This document shows positions 51,437-61,176 of a DNA stretch of 64,000 bases, in pieces. This DNA comes from Babesia bovis T2Bo (Eukaryota > Apicomplexa > Aconoidasida > Piroplasmida > Babesiidae): the NCBI RefSeq assembly GCF_000165395.2, contig NW_026261571.1, positions 892,501 to 956,500 on the forward strand, given 5' to 3'. The translations under genes and the position numbers were made by a program. The stretch's first letter is position 1. Every line of letters starts with the position of its first letter. The notes under the pieces were generated by a model that saw nothing but the letters and a program-made list of their open reading frames with translations, did no database searches and was not told the origin of the DNA.

Positions 51437-54079
51437 ATGTTATTTCATTGCCAGTCCAGCTACTTCGCCTATGAATTTGTCTTTAGGATACATGTTTGTT
51501 TTTTCCTATTTACTTCTACAGTAATAGCTATAAATGGAGCCCATAAAGGTGCACAAGGGTGTTTCTCGCTCGCTAGATACTCCACAATACAACAGGGGTA
51601 TATATCAAATACCTGTGTACCACCCTTAACCACCAGACTGACGCCATTATATAATAACCATTGGAATGATGGAAACAATTATGTTAATGAAGCATCTAAA
51701 CTTGAATCGCAGATTTCGGGGGGTGAGCGTAATTTAGCTCTGTCTCTTCCTAGTATCGAGAAAAACATAGTAAAACATTTTGATACCGTGAAAGAATCCG
51801 GTACGATTTTGGACGTTAAAGACTTAACTATCTGGATTGGTGACCGAGTACTATTTGATAATATTGCTTTTCGTATAAATCGAGGGGACTGCATCGGTAT
51901 AGTAGGTAACAATGGCACAGGTAAAACCAGTTTGTTGGACACTCTGTATTATCGTCTCAGTGGGATTGAACCCCCGATAACCACGTTATATGCATCGATG
52001 GATATAAAACATTTTTTACGCCCGGATAATGTAGATTCCCGTTTGTTAAATACGTACCAGAGGTTACATTATTTGGCGGTTCGTGGACACAGTCTGAAAG
52101 ATAGCATTGGTATGCCTTTGGATAGGATTTGGACATCCGATGATTATTCTACATTTGTTACGTATACCAGTGTATTTACAGGTGGCGTAGGACTAAACGA
52201 TGATGTTGCATACATGCGACAAAACTCTGTTTCTCAACTTGATAACTCGAAGGTTGTTGAAGAGGCTATTAATGCCCCCAATAGGATAAATCACACTCGC
52301 CGGATGATAATCCAGGACATTGAAAACAACCTGGATTATCTTAATAACTACATTGACGGTGGATATATCGATTCTCCTCAGGTATCGTCTGATAGTGATT
52401 CCAATCGCTCTAAGTTTGAGTGGGTTAAGGAACTATTGTTTCTTTACAACAGCCAGCATTCCTTTGTACAGGAAACATGCAAAAATGTGGACATCATGAT
52501 ATCTAATTTAGTGGATATGTTTGGTTTGAGAGCTGCTTTACCTTTAAGGGTGGGTGAGCTAAGTGGCGGCTTTAAGATGCGCCTGCACTTATTGACACAA
52601 TTAATTAGCAAGCCTAAGTTGCTTTTATTAGATGAACCAACCAACAACCTCGATATGCCGTCCGTGCTTTTTTTGTCCTCAACCTTGAAGCGTTTGATTG
52701 AAACCATCGGACTTTCAGTTATTCTTATCAGCCACAACCCACAATTCCTCAATGAGCTCTGCAGTTCTATATTTCAGGCTCCTGGTGACGGTACGTTGTC
52801 CGTATATAGTGGCGGATTCGATGATTTTGTCCACAAGGGTTCGAATGTTATGGGTATAAAGACTTCACGTTTACAAAACCTTGAGTTAACTTTGAAAAAG
52901 TTACAGCAACAATACAATGCACAATTGGAATCTACCAAAGGCAGCCAGAAACAGAAGCGTGTGTTGTTATCTCAAAAGCGACGATTAATAACGGAAACTG
53001 AGAATCTGGTAGAACGTATTCGGGGCGCAAAGAAGAGTAGCTACAGTGATGCTTACGAAAAGTTGTTATTGTCTGACGCTCAAGTAAATCCCGGTAATTT
53101 ATCTCACTTGAAATTGGTGAAACGCGGTATGTATGTCTTTCCTGACAAACCAGCATTTGATCTGGATAACGTTACTGTTCTTAATAAAGAGGGTGAGGTT
53201 CTGTTGTCGAACGTATCCCTTACTATTCAAAATGGTGACCGTATATTGTTATTGGGTAACAATGGCGCTGGTAAATCCACATTGATATCACTTTTGAATG
53301 CAATAAGTCGTGCATCTAATATGGGTGTGGATGACATCAACTCGGTTGTCGAAGATAACTCTCATTTTCAGGTAGAGGGTGGTCATTGGAGAGGGAGGGG
53401 AAATGGCATTGTTAACACCTTTTCTCAGAATTGCAGTGATCTATTAAACTCGAAGTTGACAGTTGGCGCCTTGGCTATGAAATTCGGTGATTTAGATATG
53501 TCAGATCTGGAGCAGCTGAGCAAGTATTTGGCTTCGTTCCATCTAATTGATTTTATGGACGTCAAAGTATCTGACTTATCATTTGGTGAAAGGTCTAGAT
53601 TACTTTTGGCACTGCAATTTTTGCGGAATTCCACGTTTCTATTTCTGGACGAGCCTACCAATCATCTAGATGTTTATATGCAGGCCACTCTATCTACTCT
53701 GCTCAATAATGTCTACACTAAAGGCGGTATAATAGTAGCGACACATGATATGGAATTGATAAAAAACCTCGAACGTGTCACTGGTGTTGTATATATTCAT
53801 GAACGTGATAGGATGTACACATTTAATGGTGACTTTAAGGAAGCCTATATGAAGTTACGATCGGAAAATCCGCATACATCTCACAAAGAGTTGGGTGACT
53901 TTTTGGATAGTTGCCAACATTCCTACAAACGTGACATACAACTCATTCCCTCAAACGCTTACACGAATCCTGTGGAAACAGTGGTGAAGAATAAGGCACC
54001 CAAGGGTCGTAAAAGCGTGTCCAAGCCTAAAAATACACCAGGAAGAGCTAAAATGAAAAACGCAAAGCGTTTTACGTAG
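51437..54079 (+). CDS. ABCF: ABCF-type ATPase with N-terminal leader
   Basis: An 880-aa frame from the ATG at 51437. The two ABC domains have no membrane parts. Domain 1: Walker A GNNGTGKTS, signature LSGGFKMRL, Walker B LLLLDEPTNNLD. Domain 2: GNNGAGKST, LSFGERSRL, FLFLDEPTNHLD. A charged linker lies between them (KLQQQYNAQLESTKGSQKQK) and a Lys-rich tail closes the protein. ABCF proteins act on ribosomes in translation. The first about 70 residues are not part of the ATPase: a hydrophobic stretch (IHVCFFLFTSTVIAI) is followed by a Ser/Thr/basic segment, the layout of a bipartite apicoplast leader. The leader could instead result from choosing the wrong first exon. Confidence 0.85.
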   Translation: MLFHCQSSYFAYEFVFRIHVCFFLFTSTVIAINGAHKGAQGCFSLARYSTIQQGYISNTCVPPLTTRLTPLYNNHWNDGNNYVNEASKLESQISGGERNLALSLPSIEKNIVKHFDTVKESGTILDVKDLTIWIGDRVLFDNIAFRINRGDCIGIVGNNGTGKTSLLDTLYYRLSGIEPPITTLYASMDIKHFLRPDNVDSRLLNTYQRLHYLAVRGHSLKDSIGMPLDRIWTSDDYSTFVTYTSVFTGGVGLNDDVAYMRQNSVSQLDNSKVVEEAINAPNRINHTRRMIIQDIENNLDYLNNYIDGGYIDSPQVSSDSDSNRSKFEWVKELLFLYNSQHSFVQETCKNVDIMISNLVDMFGLRAALPLRVGELSGGFKMRLHLLTQLISKPKLLLLDEPTNNLDMPSVLFLSSTLKRLIETIGLSVILISHNPQFLNELCSSIFQAPGDGTLSVYSGGFDDFVHKGSNVMGIKTSRLQNLELTLKKLQQQYNAQLESTKGSQKQKRVLLSQKRRLITETENLVERIRGAKKSSYSDAYEKLLLSDAQVNPGNLSHLKLVKRGMYVFPDKPAFDLDNVTVLNKEGEVLLSNVSLTIQNGDRILLLGNNGAGKSTLISLLNAISRASNMGVDDINSVVEDNSHFQVEGGHWRGRGNGIVNTFSQNCSDLLNSKLTVGALAMKFGDLDMSDLEQLSKYLASFHLIDFMDVKVSDLSFGERSRLLLALQFLRNSTFLFLDEPTNHLDVYMQATLSTLLNNVYTKGGIIVATHDMELIKNLERVTGVVYIHERDRMYTFNGDFKEAYMKLRSENPHTSHKELGDFLDSCQHSYKRDIQLIPSNAYTNPVETVVKNKAPKGRKSVSKPKNTPGRAKMKNAKRFT

Positions 54080-54582
54080 TATGACTGTATAGATTATGAC
54101 AGCAGTTACGCCTTACAGTCGCTTTACCATGAAGCATAGGTTGTTCGTCTGTTGTCATTGATAGACAATCAAATCAATCATGTCGTATAGATATTGGTTT
54201 ACAATGCCTAAATTGCGTTATAACAGTTGGCTACCTTGGTAGCTGCTGCATTATGCGGAATGACAGGCAATGACGCTCATGTGTGCTAGTGCTGATATCA
54301 TTATACACATTGACACACAGAAGTGACTTTATATGGCTGACGTCTACCGTCATTTTGACATGCACTGCGTTGCAGCTCGTGCATAGCTTTCGAGTGTTTC
54401 ATCTGGGTAAGGGTACAACGTTTTGTCGCGTCAACGTTAAGGCGCATTTCTTCTGATTTTAGCAAGAACGTCGACTATATTAAATTCACTTGGTCGGCTT
54501 CTTGTGACGCCTACTATTGCTGCGAGAGTGTGTAGGTTTTTCCTTCAGGCATTACTCTGGAAAATACTATTCGACATACAAG
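54080..54582. other. Intergenic region upstream of the secreted Cys-rich gene
   Basis: 503 bp without a supported frame. It must hold the ABCF 3' end and the promoter of the gene at 54583. A pyrimidine-rich stretch lies shortly before the start. Confidence 0.35.
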
Positions 54583-55623
54583 ATGTTGGCTACACGTTTT
54601 ATTTTTAGTCTTTGCCTATTTGTGGCTCATCAAGGCGTCAACGCCTTTTTCTATCGTGCAGTTCCTATGTACGATCAGAATGGTAAGCTGGTTCCGGATT
54701 CCTCTAATATAGGTCCTTCATCCTTACGAATCGAGGCTACTGGTGTTGGTAGGATTTGTTCTACTATGCAATCAGGTATCTATCTCATCAATCCTTACGC
54801 TCAGCGCTGCCCAATTGGGAAGAGCAAATGTGGACCTGAGCATGATTCCACCCTAGGAAAGTGTGCCATGTACTCTGGTTGTTACACCATCAGTAACGAC
54901 TTCCGTGCTTGCTCATGCTTGCCTGATTACTTCGGCAACCCTTACAAGCAATGCTTCAGACACTGTGACACGGATTTGGACTGCCCTTCACCTTATGCTG
55001 AGTGCAGGATGGACGCAGGCGAGACGATCAAGCGCTGCAAGTGCAGAGCAGGTTGCCCAGGTGATGGTGTCATTTGCAAGCCCGATAAGATCTGTACTGA
55101 CTTGGCTGAAGACTCTGAGGCTCACCGTAGGTGCCTTCAGACCGGTATCACCGACAAGACATACGTTTGTGATGACGGTTATTACTTGGACACTGATAAC
55201 AAGTGCCAGCCGATTGTTGAGCTTGAAGATGATAGGGTTGTGAGCGTAATTGCCAGTGGCTACGTAAACGGCAGCCGTATTGATATTGGTAACTGCTTTT
55301 CAATTGAAATTAACAAAGACAACGGTATGTCTTACTTCTACCAACTTAACAGTGGTGACCCCGTTGTGATTGACCAAAAAATTAAGACCGACGACCAGTT
55401 GATGTTGTTGTTCGAGGTTAAGGCTAATGACATTATTGCCTTTACCACTACTGAGGCCAACCCTTCTGGTCTCACTAAAATCTTCACTATCTCAAATGGT
55501 CTTAAAGGCTGCAAAATCGACAGTGTTATGAAGTACTCCCCAACCGGAGCTAAGGAGCACCCCTCAGGTGTCAGGGTTGAGGTTAAAGAGCTTGAAACTT
55601 CGAGCGAAAGGCAGGAGCTTTAG
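54583..55623 (+). CDS. Secreted cysteine-rich protein with EGF-like modules
   Basis: A 346-aa frame from the ATG at 54583. Residues 1-21 are a signal peptide (LATRFIFSLCLFVAHQGVNA). Residues about 45-210 carry some 20 cysteines in EGF-like spacing (CAMYSGCYTISNDFRACSC, CRMDAGETIKRCKCRAGCPG, YVCDDGYYLDTDNKC). The remaining about 130 residues are Cys-poor and beta-rich (SVIASGYVNGSRIDIGNCFS). No transmembrane helix or clear GPI signal is seen at the C-terminus (SSERQEL), so it is probably soluble or organelle-stored. Codon use is noticeably more G/C than that of neighbouring genes, as often seen for highly expressed genes. Micronemal or surface roles are possible; I cannot assign one. Confidence 0.7.
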   Translation: MLATRFIFSLCLFVAHQGVNAFFYRAVPMYDQNGKLVPDSSNIGPSSLRIEATGVGRICSTMQSGIYLINPYAQRCPIGKSKCGPEHDSTLGKCAMYSGCYTISNDFRACSCLPDYFGNPYKQCFRHCDTDLDCPSPYAECRMDAGETIKRCKCRAGCPGDGVICKPDKICTDLAEDSEAHRRCLQTGITDKTYVCDDGYYLDTDNKCQPIVELEDDRVVSVIASGYVNGSRIDIGNCFSIEINKDNGMSYFYQLNSGDPVVIDQKIKTDDQLMLLFEVKANDIIAFTTTEANPSGLTKIFTISNGLKGCKIDSVMKYSPTGAKEHPSGVRVEVKELETSSERQEL

Positions 55624-56341
55624 TCAAAATGACGAACCGACTCAAATAGAGTTTAATTTTTTGTAGAAAATTCAAATGTGCTTGTGACTATGTTTGTTTT
55701 TGTGTGTGCGATAACAGAGGCGTTTGTTGATTTATATGGCCAGAGCTATATTTGGTAACACACATCTCCTTAACTATGAAAATATATTATCTCTCCAACA
55801 CATTGAGTAAAATACTAACTTAGTTATACAAAACCATGTTAATTTTCATATGTTTATACTTTGGTTACCTTTCCCCGTAAGATATCTCTGTTTACATGTT
55901 GCAGTGAATCTTTTTTGTAAAGCGATAAAAATTGAGCATTGTAACACAATTTTCGGCCCATTTAAATATGGTTACAAACATTGTATAACCCTAAATATTC
56001 AGTTATGTAATATATCGTTTATCTATTTTATGTTTTTGCATTTATCCTCGGGTTTAACCTTCCTCATATCGCACACTATAGTATATTAGAATAGTGCAGG
56101 CATTTCTCCGAAATCACTACGGGATATATTATATTACAAGTTCAATTAGGGGACATTATAATGCCGTTATTTCACCTTTTTGTTGCCATATCTTAATGCA
56201 ACGGGATTCTTATTTTTCGTTACCTACCTAACCCACAAAACTATGTTGTTAGAGATACACTACAGTCTCGAAGTTTAGTAGATCGGATAATTATCAAATT
56301 GTTTGATTGAGTAAGGTCTCTTTAGGCCTGGAGCATCAGAG
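55624..56341. other. A/T-rich intergenic region
   Basis: 718 bp between the secreted protein gene and the PLU-1-like gene, both on the plus strand. The 79-codon frame at 55850 shows no coding character I trust. No repeat or RNA gene recognised. Confidence 0.4.
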
Positions 56342-58687
56342 ATGGAGTCTGAACCATCTTCTAAATTACCACCAATCTATATTGACAAAACAAAAAAGCA
56401 GCGTACTGATTTGTTGACACGTCAGGCTTTAGTACCTCCAATTTTTAGACGTCGTGAGGTAATTAAGCGTGAGGGCAAATATCTTAGGGTCCATGGGACC
56501 AGCAATTCTGCCAGTGACTCTCATCCATCTGCTGCGGATGTTTATCGCCACTCACTTTTTAACAAGTACAAAACAGCTTTCAATCATATATCCACTGAAT
56601 CGGCATTGAACAACCGCTTTGCGAGTTCTCAGGTTTGCTGTTGAAATATAACCTTAATGATATCTTAGGTTTGTGGTAATGATGATGTTGTACTTGACGA
56701 TGGCAAAAGGTCACCAAAAAAGCGCAGAAGGGAGAAATCAATGGCACATGAAGGCTGCGAGTCTCTACCAAATTCACCATGGCTGAATCGCGTTGCTCCA
56801 GTAATTGTCAAGTTGATATCCATGCATGATGACTCATTGGGCGATCCATCCACGCCTCAGTTTCAAGATAAGCTATCAGAGGTGTCCGCTAGTGGTTCAA
56901 AGTTAGATGAACGTTCTTTACGTGAGATGTCTTGTGTGTTATCTAAGTTAGTATCGTATATCGACGAGTGGCACGATACCTCGCGTCGGTTAATTTCTGA
57001 GCAGATACCTATAGAGGAAGCTCGTACAATATTAGAGGATTTTAAAGAGATAACTGGCGGACTCATTAAGGTGGACTTGGTGACGGAAATTGAAGATGAG
57101 ATCAAGAGTTGTGAAGCCTTTGGTGCCAAGGTGCTTAATCTGATAACGACACCATCCACTGGTTCTGTACGTACTGTTAGCCTTGAAGATGTACACAGCA
57201 TGCTGCAAGAATCTCGGTCATGTAAGTTTTTGGTTCCTGAGGTAGTGGGTCTTGAGGCCATTTTCCGCAATTTGTTATCTCTGCGTAACCTTATGGAGAC
57301 TTCTGTGCTTGAGCTTGACGTTTCTGAATGCGAGTCATTGGTGTCCATGACTGAGAAGGGTATTATACGTCTTCCACGTTTGGATGATCTACGTAATCGG
57401 TTGCGTGAGTCTGTCTGGCTGAATGGTGCTAATAGGTTATCTCAGCGCCCGGTTAGGTTTTCCTTTGCAAAAAGCTTATTGGCTACTGTCCCAGATGTGC
57501 TGCGTAACCACCCTTTGTATGCATTTGTGCAGAAGAAATGCGCGAACGCAGAGAAGTGGATCCAGCGCGTATCTCGCTATTCATTTTACAGGATGGTAAT
57601 GAACGATAACCCCTCTGGTAACGGTGCAAAAAAGGATTCCTCAACTGCTCAAGATTCTGATATGGATGTGGACACTGGCATTCGTTGTGACGCCAGCACA
57701 TTTGAGGAGTTGTGTACATCGTATCACAAGTTGGGTGTTACACTACCCCTGTTCAGGAACATTGAGCCTATATATCAATCTCTGCGTCGTTTACAGCGGA
57801 GGCTAGCTAAGATCGAATCTTTACTAAAGGCCAACAGTCGCAACCCAAATGTTGCTAACGACTGCATATTCCTCTTACAGCATTCTGAGCCTCTAGCTGC
57901 CTATATTGACATTAGCGAGCAGTTGCAACCCTTGCGTACGGATGTTGAGCAATGGCTAAGTTACGAAAAGCGCTGCCGTAAGATTTTGGACACAGTGAAG
58001 TCATTTTCATTAACTGTGGAGTATAATAGGCTGAAGACTGATTGGGATTTTCTGATTAATTTCAGGAAAACTACTAAGTTGAGTGAAAATGATTTTTCAG
58101 CGTTAACAGAGTTGATGAAGGCTTACGATAATGAAGACCGTGTATCTTTTGATGAGGTGCGTCAGCTGGATACCGAGTTTACTTCCCTTCGCATTAAAAA
58201 TTTGGTTCTTCAGCGCGAGATGAATGAGATATATGATAGGGGTCTGAGCATGATATCTAAGATTGAATGTGCTATTGACAGCGTAAAAGAGGATTCTGGT
58301 AAGAACGCCTCGGTTTTGAGCCATCTTGTGTTGGTGATTATAGATGTTTTGAAGTTCGGTGCTAAATTGGATTCCATGAACAGGCTTCTACAATGTTTGG
58401 ACTATTTGCGATGGTCTCGCGACTTTTATTTAACTTTATTAGACCAGCGCATTCCGTACGATGGGGGTTTACAGCTTAGGACACTTGCATCAATTGGCGC
58501 TAATGAGACATTCAAAGAGATAACTACATGTGTAAGTGTCCATGAGAAGGTTGTAGCTCGTTTACAAGAGCTTGGGTATATTGATTGCAACACTGTGGTT
58601 CCTTCTACGGAGTTTGACTTACTATGTCTGCTTTTAAGGGACTACGGTGACCCGAAGCCTCTAACTGCGGCGCAAAATGTCGTCTAG
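56342..58687 (+). CDS. Nuclear helical protein with PLU-1-like region (two exons)
   Basis: Exons 56342-56632 and 56669-58687 join in phase to 769 aa. A basic cluster (KRSPKKRRREK) at about residue 115 is a likely nuclear localisation signal. The rest is almost entirely helical; VSLEDVHSMLQESRSCKFLV and VSECESLVSMTEKGIIRLPR (then LDDLRNRL) resemble the repeated helices of the PLU-1 region of KDM5-type histone demethylases. No JmjC, ARID or PHD residues are present. The assignment rests on a weak repeated pattern; an unrelated long helical scaffold is the alternative. Its stop overlaps the start of ATG7 by 11 nt. Confidence 0.55.
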
Positions 58688-61162
58688 CGGCAGGATAATG
58701 TATTCTTCGCAGGTGTATAATTTAGACACATCCTTTTTTGTTGTTTTACGGGATCGTTTGGTGTCTGAATACCGGAATGTGCGCGCGGAGTTCCGCGTAC
58801 ACGCACTTGCTGGCGTCGACGGTTCCTTAACTCTTGATGGTTTATCATTTGAAAATGAATGTTGCCGTTTTAAAGATTGCTTAGAATCATCCAGATCCAT
58901 ATCTAGTCGTTATGTGGCAGAGAGATCGCGTTTACTTCGACGCTGTATGCCAACAAGTTACGGTTTGGATACTTGCCGCTGCAGTTTCGTTAATGGTACT
59001 GTGGTAGTTTTCCCCAGTTTAGATGCCTTTCGGTGTAGCAGTTTCGACACTGAGTTTAATTCTCGTGCTGTTTCTTTAGACGGTGATGTTTTATCTGCTT
59101 TTGGCACTGTTGTGGATAGTTCCATTTGGCTTCCTGATGGCCGATTCAATCGCTTTGGGGCGCTGAGGCACTTTTATATTTACTTGTATATAGATTGTAA
59201 AGCGTGCTTGTGTTACTATTCTATTGCTTGTCCTACTTTGGAGCCTAAATTATCTGATTCTATTGTTGACCGTTATGTTTTTGACGGCTGCCATAATGGT
59301 GGTTTAACCTCTGTCACTTCTAACAAACAGTTTAACATAACCCCTGACGACATTGAACTACTTAAAAGCGTATGTCCATCTCCTGCACCTTATTTGTTCT
59401 TTGCATTTTGGCGTCCTGACCCAGGCATTGTGACTACTAACCTTGGTTTGATTTCAGTTTCAGAAAGTGATCATGTATACATCGATGGTGTAGAATGTAG
59501 CCTTAGTGACGTAACATTTTGCGGGTTCGGCAATATATTGGACACGTGGGCATTGCCTCGTCACTGGAGTACGGCTATGTTGGCTTTGTGCCACACTTTG
59601 TCTTTGTACCGCAAGTCGATACGGTTCATGTTATTGGATCTTGATTCTATGTCAAATGGGACCACTAAAGAGTGCTTTCCATCTGCATTAATTTATGAGG
59701 TACTGTTTGGAGATGCTCCCACTATCGCAGGTGATATTGTTATGAATTACGGCTACCATGTGAATCCCGAGATGTCAATAAATCCATCAAAAGATCACGA
59801 GCACATATATGACTTTAGTGGTGCGATAGATGACAACAGTGCTGAGAGGGTTGACGCTATGCTTCGATTACAGATGATGACATGGCGCGTGGTCCCAGAA
59901 TTACGCCCACGTGCAATTTTGGATTTATGTGTCTGTATCATAGGCGTAGGTTCTTTAGGTTGCCATTTGGTTCGTCAGCTTCTTGCTTGGGGTGTTGCAA
60001 AGTTTATTTTGATTGACCATGGTCGTGTTTCCAATTCAACCAGGCAGTGCTTATACTCCAGTGCGTGTGCTACCCAGAAGTTATGGAAGACTGATGCGGC
60101 AGCATCTGAGATTATTCGTATACGTCCCGATGCCACAGTAATTCCTGTGAACCTTAAGGTACCTATGCCAGGTATGTTTTATTGTCGTAACTTCAACTTC
60201 CACAAGGCCACTCTGACAGTGAAGCTGATGTAGAACGTAATTATTGTGAACTTCGTACACGGATGTTATCGTCTGATGTGGTTTTCCTCGCCACGGATTC
60301 AAGAGAATCCCGATGGCTACCATCTCTGATTGGTGCTGCTTGTTGGGACTCTTCAAGCGATGTTAAAAATGTCAATACAGACCCTGCATCAAGACGCCCA
60401 CTTATCATATCGGCTGGGGTGTCTTTTGACAGCTACATGGTTGTTAGACATGGCTATGGGAGTTTCAATGGTGGCTGTTACTTTTGCAGTGACGTACAAC
60501 CACCCAACGACACGATCTCAGGAAGGTGGGTTTTATATGACTACGATGAGAATTTGTACAACCTTATTCCGTTTGTGGATCAACAATGTCCCATGTATTG
60601 CAATGCATGACTTTCATTGATTTCAATGCTACTGTTCAAACATTCTATATAACTACGTGGACATTATAAACCAATTTAAATGGTATTCCAGGCCAATGGA
60701 CGAAACCTGTACATTGGTGAAGCCGGGGGCGGTGTCAATGTGCGCATCAGCTTCTACCGAGTTGCTTGTGTCATTACTTCAACATAGAGATGGTTTCCAG
60801 GCACAGCATGATGCCCAAAGTTGTTTGGGAGGCCTTCCACATGGCATACATATGACATTGTCAGGTAGTTATTTTGCAGCGGCTTATAACGTATTGCTTC
60901 AGATATGTCAGTAAAGCAATTTTACGTTGAGAGATCTGATCAGTGTATATGTTGTTCGCCTAACGTTATACAGAAGGTCAGAGAAGACCCCGTTGCTTTT
61001 TTGTGCCATGTACGTGTACATAGCGGTTGAAATTATTCTGCACAGGTGATACGAAATCCTAGTGTTTTAAGTGACATATCAGGACTTGGAAGTACCCTAA
61101 AAATGGTATCTTCCTACGAAGCTGGTGTTACTACGGTGGAATCCGATTACATTGTGCTTTAG
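58677..61162 (+). CDS. ATG7: E1-like activating enzyme ATG7 (five exons)
   Basis: Exons 58677-60171, 60207-60525, 60692-60864, 60903-61009 and 61046-61162 join in phase to 736 aa. The adenylation domain is clear: LCVCIIGVGSLGCHLVRQLL with AWGV (nucleotide loop), IDHGRVSNSTRQCLYSS, VPMPGH, VVFLATDSRESRWLPSLI, GGCYFCSDVQPP. The catalytic Cys lies in DETCTLVKPG, matching the (D/E)xxCTV-x-(R/K)PG site. The C-terminus has CICCSPNVIQKV as in ATG7. In apicomplexans ATG7 activates ATG8 for attachment to the apicoplast membrane. Intron 2 (166 nt) is unusually long. The first ATG overlaps the previous gene; the next ATG at 58698 would avoid that. Confidence 0.88.
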
Positions 61163-61176
61163 TAGCAGTACACATT

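Noticed and set aside
60526..60691. Extension of ATG7 exon 2 through 60610
   Set aside because: Reading through adds residues unlike ATG7 and hits a stop; splicing 60526-60691 restores the DETCTLVKPG catalytic site in frame.
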